Below are positions 25,138 to 33,464 of a DNA stretch of 64,000 bases, in pieces; positions within the stretch are counted from its first letter, which is position 1, and the number at the start of each line of letters is the position of its first letter. Made by a program: the position numbers and the translations under genes. The notes below the pieces were generated by a model that had not been told where the DNA came from, made no database searches, and saw only the letters and a list, made by a program, of their open reading frames with translations. The DNA comes from JBBPZA01 sp963797015 (GTDB lineage: Bacteria > Actinomycetota > Thermoleophilia > Solirubrobacterales > Solirubrobacteraceae), in contig CAWCNV010000003.1 in the NCBI GenBank assembly GCA_963797015.1, forward strand, positions 248,001 through 312,000, read 5' to 3'.

Positions 25138-27046
25138 GGATCTCGCGCTCCTTGGGCGCGAAGTCGTGGGTGACCTCGAACTCCTCGCCGGTGTCCTCGA
25201 TGCGGACGCCGATGCGCTCCGCGCCCGCGGCCAGCTCCTCCTTCACGCGCGGCAGCACCCAGCACTGCCCTACTCGCGCGCGGTCGTAGTCGGCGGGATC
25301 GGCGAAGGTGAGCGCGAGGATGCCCTGCGCCACCAGGTTGCGGCGGTGGATGCGCGCGAACGACTTCGCGAACACCGCCTTGACGCCGAGTTGCAGCGGC
25401 GCCAGCGCGGCGTGCTCGCGCGATGAGCCCTGCCCGTAGTTCTCGCCGCCGACGATGAAGCCCGCGCCCCACTCCCGCATCCGCTTGCGGAACTCGGGGT
25501 CGCGGTGGCGGAAGGTGAACTCGGCGATGGCCGGGATGTTCGAGCGATAGCTCATGACCTCGACGCCGTCGGGGGCCAGGTCACCGGTCGAGATGTCGTC
25601 GGGCTGGACCGTGGCGATGCGCGCGCGCAGCTCCTCGGTCAGAGGGACGTGCTCGGGCGGCTCCTTGATGTTGGGCCCGCGCGGGATCTCGATGCGCTGC
25701 GCCTCCTGCTCGCTCGCCGGCGCGAAGATGTGGACGTCCTCCACGTAGGGCTTGAGCTCGGGCGGCGGGAGCATCGGCGGGGGCTCGCCGTACTCGCGCG
25801 GGTCGGTGATCTCCCCGTGCAGCAGCGAGATCGCGGCGACGGCGGGTGAGCACAGGAACACGCTGTCCTCGGGCGTCCCCGAGCGGCCCGGGAAGTTGCG
25901 GTTGAAGGTGCGCAGCGAGTTGGCCCCGCTGGGCGGAGCCATCCCCATGCCGACGCACGGGCCGCACACGGGCTCCAGCATGCGCACGCCGCCCTCGACG
26001 AGCTGGCGGTAGACGCCCGACTCGGCGATCGCGCTGAGGATCTGGCGCGAGCCGGGGGTCGCGGTCGCGGCGATGCTCGGGTGCACGAGCTGGCCGCCGC
26101 GGTCGGCGAGGACCGCCCCCGGCAGCGCGAGGTCGAAGTAGCCCGAGTTGACCGACGAGCCCATGCACACCTGTTCGACCTTCGTCCCCGCCAGCTCCTC
26201 TACCGGCACGACGTTGTCGGGGTTGTGGGGCTTGGCCACCAGCGGCCCGAGCGCGTCGAGGTCGATCTCCACGCGCTCGTCGTAGCCCGCGCCGGGATCG
26301 GGCCCGATGTCCGAGAAGTCCTCCTCGCGGCGCTGGATCGCCAGCCAGTCGCGCGTCTTGGAGTCAGGGGGGAAGACCGCCGACGTGGCGCCGAGCTCGG
26401 CGATCATGTTCGCGATCGTCCCGCGCTCGGGGATCGACAAATCGGCGGTGCCCGGGCCGGTGAACTCGAAGATCTTGTTCTTGCCACCGCTGACCGTGAG
26501 CCGGCGCAGGAGCTCGAGGATCACGTCCTTGGCCTGCACCCACGGGCGCGCGAGAGTGCCGGCGAGCGCGACCTCGACGATCGCCGGGCACGCGATCTCG
26601 TACGGGTACCCGCCCATGGCGACGGCGACGTCGAGCCCTCCCGCGCCGATCGCGATCATCCCCAGCGCGCCCGAGGTGGGGGTGTGCGAGTCGGCGCCCA
26701 CCAGGATCTCGCCCGGCCTCGCGAAGCGCTCGAGCGAGATGTAGTGGCTGATGCCGTTTCCCGCGCGCGAGAAGAACGCGCCGTGCTTGGCGCACAGCGC
26801 CTGCAGCATGCGGTGGTCGTCGGGGTTCTTGAAGTCGAGCTGGACCACGTTGTGGTCGATGTACTGGACCGCCCTGGAGACCCGTACCCGCGGCACGCCG
26901 AGCTGCTCGTACTGCATGAAGGCCATCGTGCCGGTGGCGTCCTGCAGCAGCGTCTGGTCGACCCGGAGGGCGATCGGCGCGCCCGGCTCGAGCTCTCCCT
27001 CGGCAAGGTGGTCGGCGAGGATCTTGCGCGAGAGCGAAGCGGGCAC
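25073..27046 (-). CDS. Aconitate hydratase, second (Aquifex/mitochondrial-like) type
   Basis: This 657-residue aconitase belongs to the shorter lineage related to mitochondrial aconitase and homoaconitase, not to AcnA. It has VGADSHTPTSGALGMIAIGAGGLDV, cluster-region cysteines in VCMGSSVNSG and EPVCGPCVGMG, FNRNFPGRSG, and the swivelling-domain motif GGENYGQGSSREHAAL. GTG 27046, 11 bases after the thioesterase stop, gives the family length. The in-frame start at 27139 would lie inside the thioesterase gene. It could serve the TCA cycle under a different regime from AcnA, or act on homoaconitate/methylaconitate-like substrates. Confidence 0.9.
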   Translation of the reverse strand: MPASLSRKILADHLAEGELEPGAPIALRVDQTLLQDATGTMAFMQYEQLGVPRVRVSRAVQYIDHNVVQLDFKNPDDHRMLQALCAKHGAFFSRAGNGISHYISLERFARPGEILVGADSHTPTSGALGMIAIGAGGLDVAVAMGGYPYEIACPAIVEVALAGTLARPWVQAKDVILELLRRLTVSGGKNKIFEFTGPGTADLSIPERGTIANMIAELGATSAVFPPDSKTRDWLAIQRREEDFSDIGPDPGAGYDERVEIDLDALGPLVAKPHNPDNVVPVEELAGTKVEQVCMGSSVNSGYFDLALPGAVLADRGGQLVHPSIAATATPGSRQILSAIAESGVYRQLVEGGVRMLEPVCGPCVGMGMAPPSGANSLRTFNRNFPGRSGTPEDSVFLCSPAVAAISLLHGEITDPREYGEPPPMLPPPELKPYVEDVHIFAPASEQEAQRIEIPRGPNIKEPPEHVPLTEELRARIATVQPDDISTGDLAPDGVEVMSYRSNIPAIAEFTFRHRDPEFRKRMREWGAGFIVGGENYGQGSSREHAALAPLQLGVKAVFAKSFARIHRRNLVAQGILALTFADPADYDRARVGQCWVLPRVKEELAAGAERIGVRIEDTGEEFEVTHDFAPKEREILIEGGLLHYLQERGEQVSGPR

Positions 27047-27057
27047 CAGCGTCGAGG

Positions 27058-27462
27058 TTAGCCCGCGGGCAGGAGCAGCGCCCGGCCCTCCGCGAGCAAC
27101 GCGCCCTCGTCCTCGGAGCGGGCGCTCGCCCGCGCCCACAGGCGCTCGCCCTCCGGCGCCAGCTCGGCGTCGACGCGCACGAAGCTACCCACCGCGGCCG
27201 GCGCGCGGAAGTCGACCTCCAGGCGCGCGGTCACGTGCACCCCGCCCGCCTGCAGCGCTGCCAGCGCCATGGCCTCGTCCAGTGCGGCGGCCAGGATCCC
27301 GCCGTGCGCGTGGCCTGGCGGTCCCTGGTGGTCCTGCTTGACGAAGAAGCGGGCGCTGACCGCGCCGTCATCGGTCGCACGCGCCTCGAGGTTGAGCCCG
27401 AAGACGTTCGCGAGCCCGCAGCCGAAGCACAGGTCGTGGTGCGCCAGGCGGGCCTCGGTCAC
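27058..27462 (-). CDS. PaaI-family hotdog thioesterase
   Basis: The 134-residue single hotdog domain has the PaaI/DUF4442-type segment DHQGPPGHAHGGILAAALDEAMALAA, where HGG..A..DE holds the catalytic region. An N-terminal CFGCG motif is common in actinobacterial members. GTG 27462 overlaps the kinase stop in GTGA and is preferred over longer in-frame starts within the kinase gene. It should hydrolyse an acyl-CoA, with unknown chain. It sits between a Ser/Thr kinase and an aconitase in one minus-strand operon, an unusual grouping. Confidence 0.88.
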   Translation of the reverse strand: MTEARLAHHDLCFGCGLANVFGLNLEARATDDGAVSARFFVKQDHQGPPGHAHGGILAAALDEAMALAALQAGGVHVTARLEVDFRAPAAVGSFVRVDAELAPEGERLWARASARSEDEGALLAEGRALLLPAG

Positions 27463-29603
27463 GGGCCGACGGCGATCCGCGAGGCCTTGTCCCCGGGGAC
27501 CGTCACCGGCTGGGACACCCTTCGCGTCGCCGCGTCCACCCGCACCACCTGGCCCTTGGAGAAGTTCGTCAGCCACACCGCGCCGCCGCCGGTGGCGATC
27601 CCGTTGGCGACGAGGGAGCCGAGGTCGATCGTCTGGGCCAGGCGGCCGCTCGCGGGGTCATAGCGCCACAGCGTGCTGCCCTCGGTCACCCATACGCCGC
27701 CCTCGCCGACCGCGAGGCCGCCGGGGAACTCCGTGGTCTGGGTGCGGAACTTGCGCGCGCTGGGCGGCGCGCCGCCGCTCGGCTGGGTGAGGCGTGTCAT
27801 CGTGCCGTCGGAGTTCAGCACCCACACCCCGCTCTGATCCACCGACACGAAGCGCGGCTCCTTGCCGAGGCCGCTGGTCACCGTGGTCACCGCCATCCCC
27901 GCCGGAGTGACGCGCTTGACGTCGCCGTCGAGGAAGTTCGTGCCCCACAGGAAGCCGGCGCCCGTGGCGAGGTCGTAGGCGCCCTCGCTGTCCTCGCGCT
28001 GGCTGACGCGGTTTGTCGCGGGGTCGATGCGGACGATCAGGGAGGGTCCCGAGGCGACGAACACGCCCTCCTTGCCGGCGGCGATCGCGTTGGGGCTGAA
28101 CTCGCCGCCGATCGGGATCCGGGCGCTGACCCGATTGCCGGCGGGGTCGATGCGGACGACCCGCTTGGCGGTCTCGTCGAGCGCCCACACGGCGCCCTGT
28201 CCGGCGGCGATCCCCACCAGCTTGGCGCCCACGTTGCGGATCGTCGCGGTCACCTCGCCGGTCTTGGGATTCAGGCGCGACACCGACGTGTCGCCGGTGA
28301 TCGCCCACACGCCGGCCGGTGCCTTGGAGCCGCCTCCGCCTCCGCCTCCGCCCCCTCCGTCACCGCCTCCCGAGAGCGCTATGAGAAGCACGGCGGCGAT
28401 CGCCGCCACGCCGGCCACCGCGGCGGCGACGATGAGCGGAAGGCGGCTGCGGCGCTTGGGGACGGGCGCGCGCCAGCCGGGCGGCGCGCCGGCAGGGGCG
28501 GCGGGGGGCGCGCCTGGTGGAGGGGCGGGCGGCGCGCCGGGCGCTGACGGGCCCCACGCCGGGGGCGGCATCGCTCCGGGCGGCGCGCCTGGAGGCGGCC
28601 CACCACCGGGCGGGGGCATCGCCCCGGGCGGCGTGCCCGGCGCCGGGGTGTCCACGCGCGTCGCTCCGGCGGGTGCGCCCGCGGCCGTGCCGGGCGGCCC
28701 CGTGACCGGAGACACCTGGTCCGGCGCGGCCTCGCCCGTGGCCACACTGCGCTCGGCGCGGGTCAGGAGCTGACCCTGCGCGGCGGCCTGCGCGGCGCGG
28801 CCCAGGTCGCCGGCCGACAGGTAGCGGTCGTCGGGCTGCTTGGCCATCGAGCGCGTGATGACCTCGTCGAACTGGGCCGGTAGTCCCGGGGCGACCGCCG
28901 TGGCGCGCGGCGGCGGCTCGCCCATGTGCGCCCACATCTTGGCCGGCTCGGTGTCGCGCGGGAACGGGACCTGGCCGGTGACCGCCTGGTAGAGCACGCA
29001 GCCGAGCGCGTAGATGTCGGCGCGCGCGTCGACGGGCTGGCCCTGGAGCTGCTCGGGCGCGATGTAGTCGAGCGTCCCGACCATCATCCCGGTCTTGGTC
29101 AGGCCGGTCTGCGAGGAGGCCTGCTTGGTCAGCCCGAAGTCGGTCAGGTAGGCGTGCTCGCCGTTGCCTCCGATGAGCACGTTGGCCGGCTTGATGTCGC
29201 GGTGCACGAGCCCGCGCGCGTGCGCGGCGTCGAGCGCGGTGGCGACCTGGGTGACGATCCGCGCCGCGCGAGCGGGCTCCAGGCGGCCCTGCTGGGCGAT
29301 CAGCTCGCGCAGGTCCGTGCCGTCGACGAAGCGCATCGTGACGTACAGGAGGCCCTCCTCCTCGCCCGCGTGGTAGATCGGGATCACGTTCGGGTGGTCC
29401 AGCGACGCGGCGATCTCCGACTCGCGCTTGAAGCGCTGGCGGAACTCGGGGTCCTCGGCCAGCTCCGGGGCGATGAGCTTGAGCGCGACGACGCGGTTGA
29501 GCGCCAGGTCGGTGGCCCTGTAGACCACGCCCATGCCGCCGCGCCCGGCCACACCCTCGATCCGGTGGCCGCCCACAACCTGCCCCGTTGAGAGGGTCGC
29601 CAT
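27459..29603 (-). CDS. Ser/Thr protein kinase with extracellular beta-propeller-like sensor
   Basis: The 714-residue protein has an N-terminal Hanks kinase (residues about 12-275) with GRGGMGVVY, lysine 42, VHRDIKPANVL and DFGLTKQ. A Pro/Ala/Gly-rich linker of about 80 residues follows, then one membrane helix (LPLIVAAAVAGVAAIAAVLLIAL) and a Gly run. The outer domain repeats a motif like GVWALDETAKRVVRIDPAGNRV roughly every 45 residues, six to seven times, as in YVTN/virginiamycin-lyase-type beta-propellers. It could bind a cell-wall or peptide ligand. The start ATG 29603 has TATAAA eight bases upstream. It heads an operon with a thioesterase and an aconitase. Confidence 0.9.
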   Translation of the reverse strand: MATLSTGQVVGGHRIEGVAGRGGMGVVYRATDLALNRVVALKLIAPELAEDPEFRQRFKRESEIAASLDHPNVIPIYHAGEEEGLLYVTMRFVDGTDLRELIAQQGRLEPARAARIVTQVATALDAAHARGLVHRDIKPANVLIGGNGEHAYLTDFGLTKQASSQTGLTKTGMMVGTLDYIAPEQLQGQPVDARADIYALGCVLYQAVTGQVPFPRDTEPAKMWAHMGEPPPRATAVAPGLPAQFDEVITRSMAKQPDDRYLSAGDLGRAAQAAAQGQLLTRAERSVATGEAAPDQVSPVTGPPGTAAGAPAGATRVDTPAPGTPPGAMPPPGGGPPPGAPPGAMPPPAWGPSAPGAPPAPPPGAPPAAPAGAPPGWRAPVPKRRSRLPLIVAAAVAGVAAIAAVLLIALSGGGDGGGGGGGGGGSKAPAGVWAITGDTSVSRLNPKTGEVTATIRNVGAKLVGIAAGQGAVWALDETAKRVVRIDPAGNRVSARIPIGGEFSPNAIAAGKEGVFVASGPSLIVRIDPATNRVSQREDSEGAYDLATGAGFLWGTNFLDGDVKRVTPAGMAVTTVTSGLGKEPRFVSVDQSGVWVLNSDGTMTRLTQPSGGAPPSARKFRTQTTEFPGGLAVGEGGVWVTEGSTLWRYDPASGRLAQTIDLGSLVANGIATGGGAVWLTNFSKGQVVRVDAATRRVSQPVTVPGDKASRIAVGP

Positions 29604-29611
29604 CCCGCGGG

Positions 29612-29617
29612 TTTATA
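29612..29617 (-). promoter_or_regulatory. -10-like TATAAA before the kinase start
   Basis: On the minus strand TATAAA is followed by eight bases and ATG 29603, with no Shine-Dalgarno. It is the closest match to the bacterial -10 consensus among the start-proximal hexamers of the window and suggests a leaderless or near-leaderless mRNA. A -35 element is not obvious. Confidence 0.5.
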
Positions 29618-29644
29618 CCGACGCTCCGTTAAGGTGGGCCGCCC

Positions 29645-30703
29645 GTGGCCGTCCCCGACCTGCTCCGAGCGCTGCTCACCGCTCCCGGCCCGTCCGGGTA
29701 CGAGACGGCTCCGGCGGCGGTGTGGCGCGAGGCTGCCGAGGGTGCGGGAGCCGAGGTGCACGCGGACCTCGTGGGCTCGTCGGTCGCGCGGGTCGCGGGC
29801 ACGGGCGGCGGGCCGCTGCTGGCGGTCGTCGGGCACATCGACGAGATCGGGCTGATCGTCACCCACATCGACGACGACGGCTTCCTGCACTTCGCGGCCG
29901 TCGGCGGCTGGGATGCTCAGATCCTCGTCGGCCAGCGCGTGAAGCTCACCACGCGCGCGGGCCCGCTGCCAGGAGTGGTCGGGAAGAAGCCGGTCCACCT
30001 GCTCAAGGAGGAGGAGCGCAAGAAGGTCGCCGAACTGCGCGACCTGCACATCGACATCGGGGCGAGCGACGGAGATCAGGCGCGCTCGCTGGTCCGGGTC
30101 GGCGACGTCGCCGTGATCGCAGGCGAGCCGGTCGAGCTCCCGAACGACCGCCTCTCCTCGCGCGCGCTCGACAACCGACTCGGCGCCTATGTCGCGCTCA
30201 CGGCGGCGAGGCTCGTCGCCGAGGGAGGCGGCGCGCCGGGCGACGTGGCGGCGGTGGCGGCCGCGCAGGAGGAGATCACCTTCGCCGGCGCGCGCACCTC
30301 GGCCTTCGCGCTCGAGCCCGACGTAGCAGTGGTCGTCGACGTGACCCACGCGACCGACGCCCCCGGCATCGAGGCCAAGGAGCTCGGTAAGCACGAGCTC
30401 GGGAGCGGGCCGGTAATCAGTCGCGGCGCGACGATCAACCCGCGCGTGTTCGAGCTGCTCCACGAGACCGCCGAAGCCGAGCAGATCCCGTTCACCGTCG
30501 AGGCCTCCGCACGCGGCACGGGCACCGACGCCGACGTCATCCACCTCTCGCGCGCGGGTGTGCCCACCGGCGTCGTGTCGATCCCCCTGCGTTACATGCA
30601 TTCGCCGGTCGAGCTCGTCGCGCTCCCCGACGTCGAGGCCTGCGCCCGGCTGATCGCTGCCTTCGCGCGACGGCTGGAGCCGGGCACCTCGTTCGCGCGA
30701 TGA
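29645..30703 (+). CDS. M42-family metallopeptidase
   Basis: The 352-residue cytosolic aminopeptidase is of the M42 (PepA/FrvX/tetrahedral TET) family. Metal and catalytic motifs are VVGHIDEIGL (His-Asp region), SRALDNRLGAY (bridging aspartate), AAQEEITFAGARTSAF (Glu-Glu pair), VDVTHATDAPG, and the C-terminal histidine in PLRYMHSPVE. M42 proteins form dodecamers that trim peptides. GTG 29645 is the only start giving the complete domain. Its stop overlaps an ATG in ATGA that opens a 7-codon mini-ORF leading into the HAD gene. Confidence 0.92.
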   Translation: MAVPDLLRALLTAPGPSGYETAPAAVWREAAEGAGAEVHADLVGSSVARVAGTGGGPLLAVVGHIDEIGLIVTHIDDDGFLHFAAVGGWDAQILVGQRVKLTTRAGPLPGVVGKKPVHLLKEEERKKVAELRDLHIDIGASDGDQARSLVRVGDVAVIAGEPVELPNDRLSSRALDNRLGAYVALTAARLVAEGGGAPGDVAAVAAAQEEITFAGARTSAFALEPDVAVVVDVTHATDAPGIEAKELGKHELGSGPVISRGATINPRVFELLHETAEAEQIPFTVEASARGTGTDADVIHLSRAGVPTGVVSIPLRYMHSPVELVALPDVEACARLIAAFARRLEPGTSFAR

Positions 30704-30723
30704 TGCGCACGAGCGACCGCTGA
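30700..30723 (+). other. 7-codon mini-ORF bridging two cistrons
   Basis: ATG 30700 overlaps the M42 stop (ATGA). The frame reads MMRTSDR and ends at TGA 30721-30723. That TGA overlaps CTG 30720, the apparent start of the HAD phosphatase (CTGA). The layout would pass terminating ribosomes from the peptidase to the phosphatase by two successive stop/start overlaps. The peptide itself is unlikely to have a function. Chance or a small indel that moved the HAD start are alternatives. Confidence 0.4.
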
Positions 30724-31403
30724 GCTCCATCCTCCTCCTCTTCGACATCGACGGCACGCTGCTGCTCGGCGCGAGCGACGCGCACCGCGAGGCCGTCTAC
30801 GAGGCCCTGCGCATGGTCCACGGGATCGCCGATCCGGAGCGCGCGCCGCTGCGCGCGGCCGGGCGCACGGATCCGGAGCTGGTGCGGTTGATCGCGATCC
30901 ACTTCGACGTGTCCGCAACGCGCATCGACGAGCGCATGGACGACGTGCGCGACGCGGCCTGCGCCGCCTACGCCCGCCGTGCACCCGACGACCTGACGGC
31001 GACCGTCGCCCCCGGGGTGGCCGAGCTGCTGGAGCACCTCGCGGAGCGCAAGGGCACGATCCTCGCTCCGCTCACCGGCAACTACGAGCCGATCGCCCGC
31101 ATGAAGCTCGACCGCGCGGGCCTCGGCCACCTGCTGGCCCACGGTCAGGGCGCCTTCGGCTCCGACGCCGAGGACCGCAGCGAGCTGCCGGCGATCGCAC
31201 GCGCCCGCGCCGGCCGGCCGGGCTTCCCCTACCCGCGCGAGCACACCGTCGTCATCGGCGACACGCCGCGCGACGTCGCCTGCGCGCGCGCCGACGGCGT
31301 GCGCTGCCTAGCGGTGGCGACGGGGCCGTTCCCCGCCACCGCGCTCGACGCCGCCGACGCGGTGGCACCGGACGCCCGGGCGCTTCGCGCGCTGCTGGAC
31401 TAG
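30720..31403 (+). CDS. HAD-superfamily phosphatase, apparent CTG start
   Basis: The reading frame LSSILLLFDIDGTLLLGASDA contains HAD motif I (DIDGT) with the nucleophile aspartate. The C-terminal TVVIGDTPRDVACARADG is motif IV, and the cap region is of phosphoglycolate-phosphatase type, about 227 residues in all. The first ATG in frame (30813) lies after motif I, and no ATG, GTG or TTG is available upstream within the preceding 50 bases. CTG 30720, overlapping the mini-ORF stop, is therefore the only start that keeps the catalytic motif. It is likely a phosphoglycolate-phosphatase-like enzyme of unknown substrate. Its stop overlaps the convergent RTX gene stop. Confidence 0.75.
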   Translation: MSSILLLFDIDGTLLLGASDAHREAVYEALRMVHGIADPERAPLRAAGRTDPELVRLIAIHFDVSATRIDERMDDVRDAACAAYARRAPDDLTATVAPGVAELLEHLAERKGTILAPLTGNYEPIARMKLDRAGLGHLLAHGQGAFGSDAEDRSELPAIARARAGRPGFPYPREHTVVIGDTPRDVACARADGVRCLAVATGPFPATALDAADAVAPDARALRALLD

Positions 31404-32899
31404 CAGTCGACTTCCGTGTTGGTCCCGGCGCCGCCGACGCACGCGTTGGCGCCGGCGCCGCCGACGAGCACGTCGTCGCCGGGGCCGCCGAACAGGGCGT
31501 CGGGATCGGCCTGGCCGAAGAGGACGTCGTTGCCGATGCCGCCCAACAGCGCGTCGCTGCCGTCGCCGCCGACGAGCACGTCGTCGCCGGCCATGCCCCT
31601 GAGCTGGTCGTTTCCGGCCTGACCGAAGAGCCCGTCGTTTCCTGCGCCGCCGCGCAGGAGGTCGTTGCCGTCCTCGCCGAGCACGCCGTCGTTGCCCGCC
31701 CCGGCATACACCTGGTCGTTCCCCGCCCCGGCGCAGATCGTGTCGTTGCCGCCGAGGCCGAGAATCACGTCGTCGCCCTCGCGGGCGACGATCACATCGT
31801 CGCCGGGCGTGCCGACGATCACGTCGTTGCCAACGGTGCCGAGCTTGGTCGCCAGGCGCCCGTTGCACAGCGCCACGACGGCGTAGGTATACGTGGCCGG
31901 CGTCAAGTCGACGTTGCCCAGGAAGTCCCTTGCCGCCACCGAGAGCGTATGCCGCCCCAGGCCCACGTCGAAAGTGAAACCCGAACCACAGAAGGTGACC
32001 GGCCCACCGTCGATCCGGCACTCGAAGTTGCCGCCGGGCTGGTTCGAGGAGAAGAAGAAGCTCGGGCTGGTGTCGGTCGTGATGGCGCCCGGCCCTCTGT
32101 CGATGGTGGTCTCCAGTGCCGTTGGGTCGTTGACGGTAAACGACACCGCAGCCGGCGAGGGGTCGGTCGTTCCGTCTCGGGCGACGGCGCGTACCGCGAA
32201 AGAGTGCTGGTCGTTGCCCAGGAACGGCGTCGTGAACGGCGACGAGCACGGGGCGAAGCCGCCGAGGTCGAGCTTGCACTCGAACGTGGCGTCGGGATCG
32301 GTGGAGCTGAACTGGAACGTGGGCGTGGTGTCGTTGGTCGTCGACCCCGAGGTCGGGCCTCCCGTGATCGTGGTCTGAGGGATCGAGCGGTCGTCGAAGA
32401 CGCTGATGTTCCTGGCCTGCGGGTCTTCGCCGACGAAGCCTGCCTCCGGGAAGGGCCCCGGGTACGCCGAGCACACCGTGGGCCCGGGGAGCGGCGGGTC
32501 GCCGGCGTCACCCACGTCGTATGCCCACTCGTAGGTGTCGAGTCCAGCGCCCTGCCCGCCTCCGTCGACCACCCTGATGAGCCCCGCCACGGGATAGTCG
32601 AAGGTCTGGCTGACGTTGAGCGTGCCCGTGAAGCCGATGATCGCAGTGCTGCCGCTCACCGAGAGGCACGTGGCGTCGAGGGTCCAGGTGGGGCCGAGGC
32701 CTCCGCCGGCGTGCGCGAAGATCTGACCGGTCGGGTTCTGGCCCGCCGTTCCGCTCGCGGCCTCGAGGTTGAAGAAGAAGACGGGGTCGGACGAGCTCCC
32801 GACCACGAGGTCGCTGGGGGGCGCCAGCGCCCCTGCCGACGCCGGCGCCGCCAGCGCGATCGCCGCCGTCAGGGCCAGGACCAGCCGCGCGCGCTTCAT
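31400..32899 (-). CDS. Secreted RTX-type calcium-binding repeat protein with bacterial Ig-like repeats
   Basis: The 499-residue protein has a Sec signal peptide (MKRARLVLALTAAIALAAPASA) supported by GGAGAGG upstream of ATG 32899. The N-terminal part resembles a structural surface domain. Two Ig-like repeats follow, each with PxTTI..GP, a TPTFxFSS block and ECKLDLGGFAPC-like cysteines (around residues 190-350). The C-terminal third has about ten nonapeptide RTX-type repeats (GGAGNDGLFGQ, GGDGSDALLGG). These form calcium-filled beta-rolls outside the cell. A role in surface adhesion or matrix is likely. There is no protease or toxin domain, and no type I secretion genes are nearby. Confidence 0.85.
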   Translation of the reverse strand: MKRARLVLALTAAIALAAPASAGALAPPSDLVVGSSSDPVFFFNLEAASGTAGQNPTGQIFAHAGGGLGPTWTLDATCLSVSGSTAIIGFTGTLNVSQTFDYPVAGLIRVVDGGGQGAGLDTYEWAYDVGDAGDPPLPGPTVCSAYPGPFPEAGFVGEDPQARNISVFDDRSIPQTTITGGPTSGSTTNDTTPTFQFSSTDPDATFECKLDLGGFAPCSSPFTTPFLGNDQHSFAVRAVARDGTTDPSPAAVSFTVNDPTALETTIDRGPGAITTDTSPSFFFSSNQPGGNFECRIDGGPVTFCGSGFTFDVGLGRHTLSVAARDFLGNVDLTPATYTYAVVALCNGRLATKLGTVGNDVIVGTPGDDVIVAREGDDVILGLGGNDTICAGAGNDQVYAGAGNDGVLGEDGNDLLRGGAGNDGLFGQAGNDQLRGMAGDDVLVGGDGSDALLGGIGNDVLFGQADPDALFGGPGDDVLVGGAGANACVGGAGTNTEVDC

Positions 32900-32979
32900 G
32901 TGACCTCTCCTCACCGGGCCCGCTCGGAGGGCGAACCTCCTCGTCTCAGCTGAAGGCTTACTCCTCGGAGCGCGCTCCG

Positions 32980-33375
32980 TCAACCGGAGCCGTGGGACCA
33001 GAAGATCGCCACCGAGCCGGTCTGCCCGGTGCGGCCGGCGAGCGGGAACGCGGTGACCTGTATGTCGCGGGGCACGCCGACGGCGGTCCGGATGCGCATC
33101 GGGCTGTGCGCGGCCCGGCCCTCCGATACGGCGATCGCCAGCGGCAGCTCGGCGAGCGGCAGCGCGCGTCCGTCCGGGGTGGTCGGCGCGAACCGCGCTC
33201 CCCACTCCTCGGGCTCCATCGGCCCGCACTCCTCGAACTGCACGCCGAGCAGATCCCCGGCGGCCTCGTTGAAGAACACGACCACTCCGTCCCGGTCGAC
33301 GAGGAACGCAGCCGTGGTCAGGTTGGAGATCAGCGTCCGGGCGATGATGAGCTCGACGGGGTGCTGGTGGGGCAT
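32980..33375 (-). CDS. Single-domain PAS protein
   Basis: The 131-residue protein is essentially one PAS fold: LISNLTTAAFLVDRDGVVVFFNEAAGDLLG is the typical first strand-helix unit. The domain closes with IQVTAFPLAGRTGQTGSVAIFWS. No output domain is attached, so it may act as a soluble sensor or adaptor. ATG 33375 is chosen over the upstream start at 33489 because TAGGCT lies eight bases before it and the PAS fold begins about 15 residues later. The partner is unknown. Many actinobacterial stand-alone PAS proteins of this size have no assigned role. Confidence 0.8.
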   Translation of the reverse strand: MPHQHPVELIIARTLISNLTTAAFLVDRDGVVVFFNEAAGDLLGVQFEECGPMEPEEWGARFAPTTPDGRALPLAELPLAIAVSEGRAAHSPMRIRTAVGVPRDIQVTAFPLAGRTGQTGSVAIFWSHGSG

Positions 33376-33464
33376 CCCGAACGAGCCTAGGCGACACCGC
33401 TCGGTTCCGCGCGCCCGTTCGGCCGCGGCGAACGTCGTTCGTCGCGGAATCACGCCGAGCGGGC

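Noticed and set aside
28325..28375. Microsatellite-like run of CCGCCT triplets
   Set aside because: It encodes the glycine-rich linker just outside the membrane helix of the kinase at 27459-29603 and needs no separate explanation.
31400..32899. CRISPR-like or tandem DNA repeats
   Set aside because: The periodicity is the 27-base coding pattern of RTX nonapeptides. Unit sequences diverge and there are no spacers.
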